From assembly GCA_016868455.1 (NCBI GenBank), contig VGGV01000006.1, forward strand, positions 62,001-126,000: 64,000 bases of DNA, given 5' to 3'. The translations under genes and the position numbers were made by a program. This document shows, piece by piece, positions 37,423-46,481 of this stretch (positions within the stretch are counted from its first letter, which is position 1; the number at the start of each line of letters is the position of its first letter). This stretch comes from Bacteroidota bacterium (GTDB taxonomy: Bacteria; Bacteroidota; Bacteroidia; Chitinophagales; Chitinophagaceae). Under the pieces are notes generated by a model. That model saw nothing but the letters and a program-made list of their open reading frames with translations. It searched no databases and was not told the DNA's origin.

Positions 37423-39471
37423 ATGATCCGGCTAAGAAAAAAGAAACCAGGTTTTTTTGAACAGATTGTTTCCGGTAATACAATCATTGATGCACATGAC
37501 AGGCGGGCAGGTCTGAATTTCCTTGTTTCCTTTTTTAACGAGGTGCGGCCGGCATCAGAAAAAAGGAAAGTTGCTGAAAAAAACCTGCTTGCTGCGACAG
37601 AGCAATTACAAAAGCATCGCATCATACTGGCCAATATGCAGCATGCCCTGCTTTCGCAGATCAACAATACCGACCTTACAGCTGCCATTACCGAAAGCGG
37701 TATTCCGCTTGCAAGGGGTTTCTGGCAGGAACTCTCCAACCGGCTGAAACATAAAATCCTTCCGCCATTAATGGATGAAGATGATTTTCTCTACGTCATC
37801 AACCAGGTGTTTTACCGCAAAAGCGATTTCAAATGGGTGGAGGCTGTTTCCCGTCAGGCATGGATGGGTTTTTTTGAAGCAGCGGGGTTTGATTTTGGAA
37901 TGGCTAATGTTGAGTTTAAAAAGGAATTGCTGCAGGCAATGAAAATACTTTCGTTCCAGGTGGCGCAGCTGGGGCTCGAGAAAATGGTGCTTGACTATTT
38001 ACCAAAGGAGCAGCAGCACAACGATACACCTTTTGTGATTCAGAATTATAAAGTGCATGACCTGGAAAAACTGCTGCTGGACAACACTACTGAACATGAA
38101 GTGAAAGCCGCTTCCTTCCAGCTCAAAAATGATATTGAAAATTGCTACGAACTGATCAGCCACATACGGGAAAGCCATTCAGAAAAAGGGGCCAGCATTC
38201 AGCAAACCTATATCCTGCTGATATTATCCAACCGGCTGCAGCGGATGCAGCTGATAACGGATGTGCTGGACACCGACACTACTTTTGATACCGGCCGGTT
38301 TGTGGATATTTTCACGATGCTGGTTCGGAATGAAAAGAGGAAAAACTCCATCCGGGAATTTTTATCACAGGGGGTCGGCTATCTTGCTTACCAGATTGCT
38401 GAGCATAAAGGCAGTAAGGGCCACAAATATATTACGGAAACAAGAAAGGAATTTTACCGGATGATATACAGCGCCATGTGGGGCGGACTGATCATCAGTT
38501 TTGTTGCCATTGTAAAAAACCTGATTGGCAAACTGAAACTGGCCCCTTTTCCTGCCGGTTTTTTATTCAGTGTGAATTACAGCGCCGGTTTTATTTTAAT
38601 TGAAGAAACAGGGTCAACCCTGGCCACTAAACAACCGGCCTTTACCGCCAGCGCTGTCGCAAGTTCGCTTGATACAAAAAAAAATGAAGGCGAGCCGGAC
38701 ATAGAGGGCCTGGCAGCCATGGTTGCCAAAGTATCCCGCAGCCAGATAGCTTCTTTTTTGGGTAACCTGATCATTGTTTTTCCGCTTACTTTTTTACTGG
38801 CATGGGGTTATCATGAATTTTCGGGTACTAAAATTGCAGAAGGAGAAGCTGCCATGCAAATGCTGCGGGACCAGCATCCCTGGCGGAGTGCAGCATTGCT
38901 GTATGCCTGTTTTACCGGTTTCTTTTTATTTGCAAGCGGCATCATTGCGGGGTACTGGCAAAATAAAATCCGATATGGGCAAATAAGGGAAAGGATGATA
39001 AAACACCCCGTACTAAAAAGATCCTTTTCACCCAAACGGCTGAACGGGATAGCCATTTATGTGGAAAAGCATTTCGGCGCCATTATGGGCAACCTGGCAC
39101 TGGGTTTTTTTCTGGGTTTTTCCGGGGTAATGGGAAATATTTTCGGGATACCATTTGATATACGTCACATCACTATAGCTGCAGGCAATACGGCTATCGG
39201 GGCATACGGTTTCGGGTTGGAGAATATACCGCCTTATTTTATGCTCGCTGTACTTGGAGGTGTGTTGGGTATCGGGTTTTTGAATTTCCTGATCAGTTTT
39301 TCGCTGGCTTTTGTGATGGCCGTAAAATCAAGGGGCATTCATCTTTCGCAATATCCCCGGCTGTTCCGTACCATTGGAAACTACTTTTTCATGAATCCGA
39401 GGGAGTTTATACTTCCTTCACTTAAAGCTAAAGAGACTGTTTATCGGCCGCTGAAAAGAAATGAAAACTAA
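37423..39471 (+). CDS. SpecificRecomb / Gcr-family ('site-specific recombinase'-named) membrane protein
   Basis: About 680 aa; multiple TM segments in the C-terminal half, GFFLGFSGVMGNIFGIPFDIRHITIAAGN; ORF track start 37363. Confidence 0.7.
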   Translation: MIRLRKKKPGFFEQIVSGNTIIDAHDRRAGLNFLVSFFNEVRPASEKRKVAEKNLLAATEQLQKHRIILANMQHALLSQINNTDLTAAITESGIPLARGFWQELSNRLKHKILPPLMDEDDFLYVINQVFYRKSDFKWVEAVSRQAWMGFFEAAGFDFGMANVEFKKELLQAMKILSFQVAQLGLEKMVLDYLPKEQQHNDTPFVIQNYKVHDLEKLLLDNTTEHEVKAASFQLKNDIENCYELISHIRESHSEKGASIQQTYILLILSNRLQRMQLITDVLDTDTTFDTGRFVDIFTMLVRNEKRKNSIREFLSQGVGYLAYQIAEHKGSKGHKYITETRKEFYRMIYSAMWGGLIISFVAIVKNLIGKLKLAPFPAGFLFSVNYSAGFILIEETGSTLATKQPAFTASAVASSLDTKKNEGEPDIEGLAAMVAKVSRSQIASFLGNLIIVFPLTFLLAWGYHEFSGTKIAEGEAAMQMLRDQHPWRSAALLYACFTGFFLFASGIIAGYWQNKIRYGQIRERMIKHPVLKRSFSPKRLNGIAIYVEKHFGAIMGNLALGFFLGFSGVMGNIFGIPFDIRHITIAAGNTAIGAYGFGLENIPPYFMLAVLGGVLGIGFLNFLISFSLAFVMAVKSRGIHLSQYPRLFRTIGNYFFMNPREFILPSLKAKETVYRPLKRNEN

Positions 39472-40004
39472 ATTTCTCTGAACTTAAATTTCTGCCCACC
39501 GATGGAAGCCTCATACATCAGCCCGCCTTTTGCTGGTGTGAAGATCATAACCCCGTTTTTATATTTGGCATTGGCTGATGCCCCGGCAGTAACCGCCACA
39601 GCAGATGCCTGTGCCGAAAGCTCAAGCCTGTTCTCTTTGAACCGGTCAAGCTCTGCCTTAGTTTCAAAAAATATCACCTCCCTGTAAGCCTGGCCTCCCC
39701 ATTGAAAACCTACCGTTACCTGCGTCATTTTAGCCATACCAATATGTGAACCTCCCTGAAAAACGGCTCCATTACCGGCAGCTCCTCCAATACCAATTCC
39801 GCCCTTACCTACATTGGGCAGTATTGCATATGCATATGCGTTGTTAAACAGGTTGCGCATAAGGCCATCAGCTTTTATAAACTCTTCCCTGGCCTGCCTG
39901 GCATCATCCACCATTTTCCGGTCCTTAGAGCTGAGCTGGGCAGAAACCGAAAAAGCAATCAGCAAGAATGAGGCTGATAACAATATACTTTGCATGAATT
40001 TCAT
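39468..40004 (-). CDS. SYLF/Ysc84 lipid-binding domain protein
   Basis: 178 aa; AYAILPNVGKGGIGIGGAAGNGAVFQGGSHIGMAKMTQVTVGFQWGGQAYREVIFF. Confidence 0.88.
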   Translation of the reverse strand: MKFMQSILLSASFLLIAFSVSAQLSSKDRKMVDDARQAREEFIKADGLMRNLFNNAYAYAILPNVGKGGIGIGGAAGNGAVFQGGSHIGMAKMTQVTVGFQWGGQAYREVIFFETKAELDRFKENRLELSAQASAVAVTAGASANAKYKNGVMIFTPAKGGLMYEASIGGQKFKFREI

Positions 40005-40075
40005 AAGTCAGATTTTATGCAAGGTGCCGGAGAAAATAAAGAGACGGAATATAAGTTTTGTTAATTACAGGAACA

Positions 40076-41092
40076 TCAATGGTTTTCCAGCCATTTGATA
40101 ATAGTAAGAATTTTTTCATCTTTCATCAGGTCATCAAAATTATCCGGTTTTTCCATCAAAATATCTACAGGAACATTGAATTGGTAGAAGTTCATCTTCC
40201 TGTCGGCAACAAAATGTGTTGCAAAATGAAAAATAAAATCTGGTGCAAACCGGAATTGCCCGTTGGAGGTGGTATAGCCATGGGTGGTGGCCTCACCAAA
40301 GAAAGCCGTGCCGGGCCGGTGCTTAAAGGCGATAGCCGTCATACTACCAGAACTTGCAGTGATTGGCCCGGTAAGCACAACTACAGGTGTTCTTTCAAAT
40401 GCCGGGTTAAATGGCTGCCGCAATGCAGTTAGTTTTTGTCCGTTCATTGTAATATTGCCGTTCTCTATCTTCCATTTTCTTGCAACCACACTGTCAGGGT
40501 CAACTTCATATCCCACAACTGAATTACCAAGGATGGGGCTGAGGCCGGCCAGCATAGGGTATAAATTACCGCCCGCATTCAGCCGTAAATCCACTATTAT
40601 TCCTCTTATTTTTCGTGAAGCGAACTGTGCAATACTGTCATACAAATTTTGGGCTGCGAAGTTTATAGCCACACTGTCTGCTGCTGAAATTCCTGGTACC
40701 TGTATGTATAAAAATTCTTTTTTGAGTATTTGAACAGCAAAGCGCCCTTTTTCCTGTTTTGACCTGTTCAGCAAAGGCTGCATTTGTGCAAGGCTGAAAC
40801 TGTCAACCGGTACAAAATGGTTATAATATTTATTTTTATAAATAAAGTAGGAATGCACATCATTCAGTTTTTCCAGTACAGAAACAAAACACCTGACAGT
40901 GTCCTCTTCAGTTTTGGCTGCTTTTATTTGTGACTGATATAAGGAATCATAAGGCTGCCAGCTTCTGACGGTTTTCCGCCACACAGAATTTTGTTTGATG
41001 AAAACATAAATACTGTCCGGATGAACGGGAAACTGGGCCCTGGCAGAATGCAGAAAAAAGATGAGGCAAACAAAATTTGCAATTTTTTTCAT
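40076..41092 (-). CDS. S41 family peptidase
   Basis: 338 aa; IRGIIVDLRLNAGGNLYPMLAGL, VVVLTGPITASSGSMTAIAFK. Confidence 0.88.
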   Translation of the reverse strand: MKKIANFVCLIFFLHSARAQFPVHPDSIYVFIKQNSVWRKTVRSWQPYDSLYQSQIKAAKTEEDTVRCFVSVLEKLNDVHSYFIYKNKYYNHFVPVDSFSLAQMQPLLNRSKQEKGRFAVQILKKEFLYIQVPGISAADSVAINFAAQNLYDSIAQFASRKIRGIIVDLRLNAGGNLYPMLAGLSPILGNSVVGYEVDPDSVVARKWKIENGNITMNGQKLTALRQPFNPAFERTPVVVLTGPITASSGSMTAIAFKHRPGTAFFGEATTHGYTTSNGQFRFAPDFIFHFATHFVADRKMNFYQFNVPVDILMEKPDNFDDLMKDEKILTIIKWLENH

Positions 41093-41180
41093 GGGTGCTT
41101 TTTAACCGGCAAATATAAAAAAATATTGCTTGCCGTTTTATTCGGGAAGAAGCGGGCATCCATTGCGGGAGAGTCCAAAT

Positions 41181-41702
41181 TTATTTTCCCGGTACACATT
41201 TAAGCGACCCCAGCCCGGTAGACCAGGTTTTGGCTTCAGCGAGCTGCAAGGATCTTCTTTCTTTTAAACCGGTAAACAAAGGCTTACCACTGCCAGGAAC
41301 AACGGGATGTACTGCAAACCGGTATTCATCAATCAGGGATTCATTCAGAAATGAAGCAACCAGTGATGCCCCTCCAAAAAGGCAGATGTCCCTGCCGGGT
41401 TGTTCTTTTATTTGCCATACCTGTTGTTTCCAGTTGCTGTTTATGAGCACTTTTCCTTCTTGTACTTTCTGCAGTGAAGAGGAGAACACATAATAAGTGA
41501 GATTGGGAAAACCTGCAGTTGCCGCCTCCCCGATATTCAGTGTAAGCTCATAGGATTTACGGCCCATGAACACACTGTCAATCTGTTTAAAAAAATCACT
41601 CATGCCGTAATCCAGGTCGGTAAAGCACCAGTCAAATTCCCCGTTTGGGCCTTCAATATAGCCATCGGGGCTAAGGGTAACATTCAATATTACTTTTCTC
41701 AT
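41181..41702 (-). CDS. Dihydrofolate reductase (RibD C-terminal) family protein
   Basis: 173 aa; MRKVILNVTLSPDGYIEGPNGEFDW, SVFMGRKSYEL. Confidence 0.88.
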   Translation of the reverse strand: MRKVILNVTLSPDGYIEGPNGEFDWCFTDLDYGMSDFFKQIDSVFMGRKSYELTLNIGEAATAGFPNLTYYVFSSSLQKVQEGKVLINSNWKQQVWQIKEQPGRDICLFGGASLVASFLNESLIDEYRFAVHPVVPGSGKPLFTGLKERRSLQLAEAKTWSTGLGSLKCVPGK

Positions 41703-41798
41703 ACCGGCTGTTTTGGTTTATTTAAAATTAAGTAATCGAAGCTGACCTGTATCATAATTTCAGTGTGCACTTCAGTCATACATTTACCGGCAAATTTT

Positions 41799-42611
41799 AT
41801 GAACCGGCTGCTGTTATATTTTGTACTGGCCTATCTTATTTCATGGGCAATCTGGCTGCCGCTGATTCTTCTAAAATATGGTATAGACACATTACCGGTA
41901 TTGCCTGAATATCATCATTACCTTGGTTCATTTGGCCCTATGCTGGCCGCATTTATTGTGCGGTTTATTTATGAAGGCAGGGCAGGTGTAAAGGATTTGC
42001 TGAAGCGATTAGTACAATGGAAAGTAAACGGGATTTGGTATGTTATTGTTCTTGCGGTCCCTGTTGCATTAACGATTGTTGCAGGGTATACCAGCCAGTT
42101 GATAAACGGCGAACCGTTTTCCATGAAAGGGTTTTCTACCAATAATGAATTTCCGCAGTTCGGGCCGCTGGCTTATTTTATGTTTAACTTCCTCACTTTT
42201 GGTGTAGGCGAGGAAACCGGCTGGAGGGGATTTGCTTTACCAGCTTTACAAAAAAGATTTTCAGCTCTTGTATCCACGCTGATACTAACCGTATTCTGGG
42301 CCTGCTGGCACATCTCTGCATTTACTTACCGCCCATTGTACAGTCAAATGGATGCGGCAGGTATTGCGGGTTTCTTGATGAGCATGCTGATGGGTTCAGT
42401 TATACTTACCTGGCTGTATAATTCTGCAAAGGGGAGTTTGCTGATCGTTTCCCTTTTTCATGCTATGATTGAGCTCATTTTCATTTCGGATAATATCACA
42501 CCCCGGATAACACAGTATGAGGGAATGGCATTTGCTGTCGCCGTTTTGCTTATCGTTTTTATCACTAAGCCTCTGAACCTTTCATTCTTAAAAAGGCAGA
42601 AATCGGTTTAG
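41799..42611 (+). CDS. CPBP family intramembrane glutamic endopeptidase
   Basis: GVGEETGWRGFALPALQKRF, WACWHISAF. Confidence 0.92.
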   Translation: MNRLLLYFVLAYLISWAIWLPLILLKYGIDTLPVLPEYHHYLGSFGPMLAAFIVRFIYEGRAGVKDLLKRLVQWKVNGIWYVIVLAVPVALTIVAGYTSQLINGEPFSMKGFSTNNEFPQFGPLAYFMFNFLTFGVGEETGWRGFALPALQKRFSALVSTLILTVFWACWHISAFTYRPLYSQMDAAGIAGFLMSMLMGSVILTWLYNSAKGSLLIVSLFHAMIELIFISDNITPRITQYEGMAFAVAVLLIVFITKPLNLSFLKRQKSV

Positions 42612-42766
42612 GCATCTGCATGCATTAACACAGGATGCTAACCGCTAAAAGTCTTTTTATTTCACTTTACGGTGCTTTATTTCATGCTAAAATAGATGGA
42701 TCAGCGGTTGAGAATTATACAGTATATCCCACAAATAGTAACGCATGTTATTAATATCTTCGCAGC

Positions 42767-44422
42767 ATGCAGCAGCTAATTGAATGTGTTCCCAATTTCA
42801 GTGAAGGGAATGATTTAAATATTATAAAACAAATCACTGACCAGATTGAGTCGGTGGAAGGGGTCCGTTTATTAAATGTTGACCCCGGCAAAGCCACCAA
42901 CAGAACCGTGGTAACATTTGTAGGGAACCCTCTGGCAGTTGTTGAAGCAGCTTTCAGGGCTATTAAAAAAGCGGGTGAACTGATTGATATGACCAAACAC
43001 AAAGGCGAGCATCCCCGCATGGGTGCAACGGATGTATGCCCGCTGATACCGATTGCAAACATAAGCATGGAAGAAACAGCGGAGTATGCACAGCAACTGG
43101 CAAAGCGAGTGGGGGAGGGATTGCAAATTCCTGTTTACTTGTATGAAGCAGCACAACCCAATAAAGATCGCAGCAATTTATCAGTGATCAGGGCTGGTGA
43201 ATACGAAGGCTTCTTCAAAAAAATAAAACAGCCTGAATGGAAACCCGATTTCGGCCCGGCAGAGTTTGATGTAAAGCGTGGTGCTACTGTTATTGGCGCC
43301 AGGGATTTTCTTGTAGCCTACAACGTCAACCTGAACACCACATCAACCCGGAGAGCCAATGCCGTTGCTTTTGATGTAAGAGAAGCAGGGAGAAAGATAA
43401 AAGATGATAGCGGACAGATGATAACTGTTCCCGGAACTTTGAAGTATGTAAAAGCGATTGGGTGGTATATTGAAGAGTATGGCATAGCACAGATCAGCAT
43501 CAACCTTACCCATATTAATCTAACACCGGTGCATATTGCCTTTGATGAAGTATGCAGGAGGGCGGAAGCAAGGGGCCTTCGGGTTACAGGAAGTGAATTA
43601 GTGGGATTGATACCATTAAAAGCTATGCTCGATGCCGGAAAATATTTTCTGCGAAAGCAACAGCGTTCAGTCGGTGTTTCGGAAAAAGAACTTATAAAGA
43701 TCGCAGTGAAATCACTCGGGCTGGATGAACTGGGACCATTTAAACCTGAAGAAAAAATCATTGAGTATATGCTGAAAAACAAAGATGACAACCGGCTGGT
43801 CAATATGACGCTTTCCGGTTTTGCGGATGAAACAGCCGGTGAAAGCCCCGCACCGGGCGGTGGCTCCGTTTCTGCCTATGTGGGTGCATTGGGTATTTCA
43901 TTGGGAACGATGGTGGCCAATCTTTCTTCGCACAAAAAAGGATGGAATGAGCGCTGGGAAGAATTCAGCAACTGGGCGGAGAAGGGACAACAGTATAAGG
44001 ATGAACTGCTCCGGCTGGTAGACGAAGATACCAAAGCATTTAATCAGATTATGACTGCAATGGGCTTACCCAAAGGAACGGAAGAAGAAAAAGTGATAAG
44101 GGCAAAAGCGATTCAGGAGGCTACGAAGTACGCAATAGAAATTCCCTTTAAAGTAATGCAGGCGGCTTATGAAAGCATGGAAGTTATAAAGGCAATGGTG
44201 GAAACTGGCAATCCTAACTCCATTACCGACGCAGGTGTGGGAGCATTATGCGCCCGCAGCGCTGTCATCGGCGCTTTCATAAATGTCCGGATAAATGCCG
44301 GAGGATACGATGATAAAGCTTTTGGGAACGATATAATTGCAAAAGGAAAAGAAATTGAAGGTAAAGCAATAGCTTTAGAAGCCGGAATCATACAATATAT
44401 CAATGGAAAAATCGGAAACTAA
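42767..44422 (+). CDS. ftcD: Bifunctional glutamate formimidoyltransferase / formimidoyltetrahydrofolate cyclodeaminase
   Basis: 551 aa; ECVPNFSEGNDLNIIKQI, HPRMGATDVCPLIPI, ESPAPGGGSVSAYVGALG. Confidence 0.95.
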   Translation: MQQLIECVPNFSEGNDLNIIKQITDQIESVEGVRLLNVDPGKATNRTVVTFVGNPLAVVEAAFRAIKKAGELIDMTKHKGEHPRMGATDVCPLIPIANISMEETAEYAQQLAKRVGEGLQIPVYLYEAAQPNKDRSNLSVIRAGEYEGFFKKIKQPEWKPDFGPAEFDVKRGATVIGARDFLVAYNVNLNTTSTRRANAVAFDVREAGRKIKDDSGQMITVPGTLKYVKAIGWYIEEYGIAQISINLTHINLTPVHIAFDEVCRRAEARGLRVTGSELVGLIPLKAMLDAGKYFLRKQQRSVGVSEKELIKIAVKSLGLDELGPFKPEEKIIEYMLKNKDDNRLVNMTLSGFADETAGESPAPGGGSVSAYVGALGISLGTMVANLSSHKKGWNERWEEFSNWAEKGQQYKDELLRLVDEDTKAFNQIMTAMGLPKGTEEEKVIRAKAIQEATKYAIEIPFKVMQAAYESMEVIKAMVETGNPNSITDAGVGALCARSAVIGAFINVRINAGGYDDKAFGNDIIAKGKEIEGKAIALEAGIIQYINGKIGN

Positions 44423-45503
44423 AAGCGCTGGAACAAGGCCTGCCGGCATGCCCCACCTGAAAATTTACAACAAGGCGGATGTGCTTTCGCTTACCAAAGT
44501 CCGCCGCTTTGAGACCAAACTGGGCGAAAGGCTGCAGGTGATGCAGGGTGCTGATATGGCAAAGCCGATGGCCTCATCAACGGCTCCCTATGTTCTTTTT
44601 GGAATACCGGAAGATCTGGGCGCCAAAGGCAACATGGGAATCGGGGGCACAGACACTCTGTGGATACCTTTCCTGCAATCTTTTCTGAATGTGCAGAGCA
44701 ACGATTTTTTTGATGGCAGTGAAATATTGCTGCTTGGTCATTTTGATTTCGGCGATATACAATACCTGATTGATACTACTGCGAAAACGGATGATGAAAA
44801 GATTGAAGCTTACCGTCATGCTGTAAATACGATTGATGACGAGGTGGAGCACCTGGTGAAAATGATAACGGAGAACAAAAAAATTCCGATAGTCATTGGC
44901 GGAGGCCATAATAATTCTTATCCCTTAATAAAAGGCGCAGCCAAAGGCTGGCACAACGCAGGTATTATTCCACTGGCGCAGATTAACTGCATCAACCTGG
45001 ATGCGCATGCTGATTACCGCCCGATGGAAGGCCGGCACAGCGGTAATGCCTTCCGCTATGCGGAAGAAGATGGTTACCTGCAGAAATACTGCGTTATCGG
45101 GCTGCATGAAAATTATATTCCCCAGAACAGCTGGGTGGATATCGTCAACAACCCCTTTATCGACTGTATCACTTTCGAAGACATTTTTGTACATGAGAAG
45201 CGCAGCTTTATGCAGGCTGTATCCCATGCCACCGGTTTTACAGAAGATATGCTGACCGGTATTGATATTGACCTGGATGGTATTCAGAATACCCTGAGCA
45301 GCGCCATGACGCCGGTAGGTATTTCTCCGGTGCATGCAAGGCAGTATATTTTTTTTGCTGCAGCTGATACCAAACCAGCTTATCTGCATATCTGCGAAGG
45401 AGCAACAAGATTAAGTGATGGAAGAACAGATGCCACCAGCGGTAAACTGGCCAGTTACCTGGTGAGTGATTTTGTGAAGGCAAGAAACCCCAGCAGTCAC
45501 TAA
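44403..45503 (+). CDS. hutG: Formimidoylglutamase (arginase/ureohydrolase family)
   Basis: 366 aa; GGGHNNSYPLIKGAA, NLDAHADYRPMEGRHSGN, GIDIDLDGIQ. Confidence 0.9.
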   Translation: MEKSETKSAGTRPAGMPHLKIYNKADVLSLTKVRRFETKLGERLQVMQGADMAKPMASSTAPYVLFGIPEDLGAKGNMGIGGTDTLWIPFLQSFLNVQSNDFFDGSEILLLGHFDFGDIQYLIDTTAKTDDEKIEAYRHAVNTIDDEVEHLVKMITENKKIPIVIGGGHNNSYPLIKGAAKGWHNAGIIPLAQINCINLDAHADYRPMEGRHSGNAFRYAEEDGYLQKYCVIGLHENYIPQNSWVDIVNNPFIDCITFEDIFVHEKRSFMQAVSHATGFTEDMLTGIDIDLDGIQNTLSSAMTPVGISPVHARQYIFFAAADTKPAYLHICEGATRLSDGRTDATSGKLASYLVSDFVKARNPSSH

Positions 45504-45508
45504 AAAAA

Positions 45509-45860
45509 TCATCGGCAGCTCTCAGCCAGCTTCAGCTTTTTGAAGGCCTGCTTGGCTGAGTTCTCTGTAATTTCCTGGCAATAAACATTATTAATAAATG
45601 CACCGCCTTCAAAAGTAATCTGGATAAAATATTTTTTACCGGCCTCAATATTCACCTCAAGTTTTTCAGATTTTTCTTTTGACTTCTTTCCGGCAAACTG
45701 GACGGAAAACCGATGTTTGCCTGGTGCAACCAGGTGAGCTGAATAAGTATTATTTGCCAACCGGCAAACAAGTATTTCATCAATAAACATATTAAAAGTT
45801 ACGGCGCTACCTGTAAAACCGGTTGAACGCATTAAAAAAACAGTTCCATTCTCCTCTTCC
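45509..45860 (-). pseudogene. DUF2846-like protein lacking its N-terminus
   Basis: GTVFLMRSTGFTGSAVTFNMFIDEILVCRLANNTYSAHLVAPGKHRFSVQFAGKKSKEKSEKLEVNIEAGKKYFIQ; no signal peptide; runs into the TPR gene fragment. Confidence 0.6.
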
Positions 45861-46421
45861 GGCGGTATAGTCCCGGTTCAGTTGTGCACGGGTTGCATCA
45901 GCCGAATCGGCCGTGTAACGAAGACTCATGGCATCAATCAGTTCTTTTTCCATTGCTGAAATACCGGATACCGGTTCTTTTGCTTTATTAAGTGCAGCAA
46001 GCGCCTCCGGCGAAGCCCGGTAACCAAAATCATTGATGTTAAGGCCATAGCCTAATGCCTGAGCCCAGTACAGCATGGCACAGCCGGAATCAAATTTTGC
46101 CGCCTTTTTAAAAGAGGCCATGGCTTCGATTATATGAAAGCCATAATAAATATTGATACCCTGGTTAAAGTAAAACTGGGCGCTGTCGCTTGTTGTGGAA
46201 ATTTTCCACTTATGGCTTCCCGCCCCGGGCATGGGAGGGATGTCTGCTTCTTCCAGCCAGTCTTTCAGCTCGTTCCAGTCAGGCGAACAGCGGATAATTG
46301 CTTTTTCCCTGCTGGCGGTATCGTTATTTTCTGAGAAAATGATTTTTCGTTTATCCCCGCTGCGGAAAGCGAGCAACAGGGCAACGGCAAATGCAGCCAT
46401 TACAAAAAATACTTTTTTCAT
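45807..46421 (-). pseudogene. Truncated N-terminal part of a TPR-type secreted protein
   Basis: Signal peptide plus DSAQFYFNQGINIYYGFHIIEAMASFKKAAKFDSGCAMLYWAQALGYGLNINDFGY; stops soon after RAQLNRDYTAG at the junction with the DUF2846-like piece. Confidence 0.6.
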
Positions 46422-46481
46422 ACAGCAAATGATTTGGCTGAGAAAAGGTACGAAAACTTAAAAAAATGGAAATATCAAGTA

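Noticed and set aside
37363-39471. Mobile element based on the 'site-specific recombinase' family name
   Set aside because: The protein is a large polytopic membrane protein; no inverted repeats, att-like sites or other mobility genes were seen around it.
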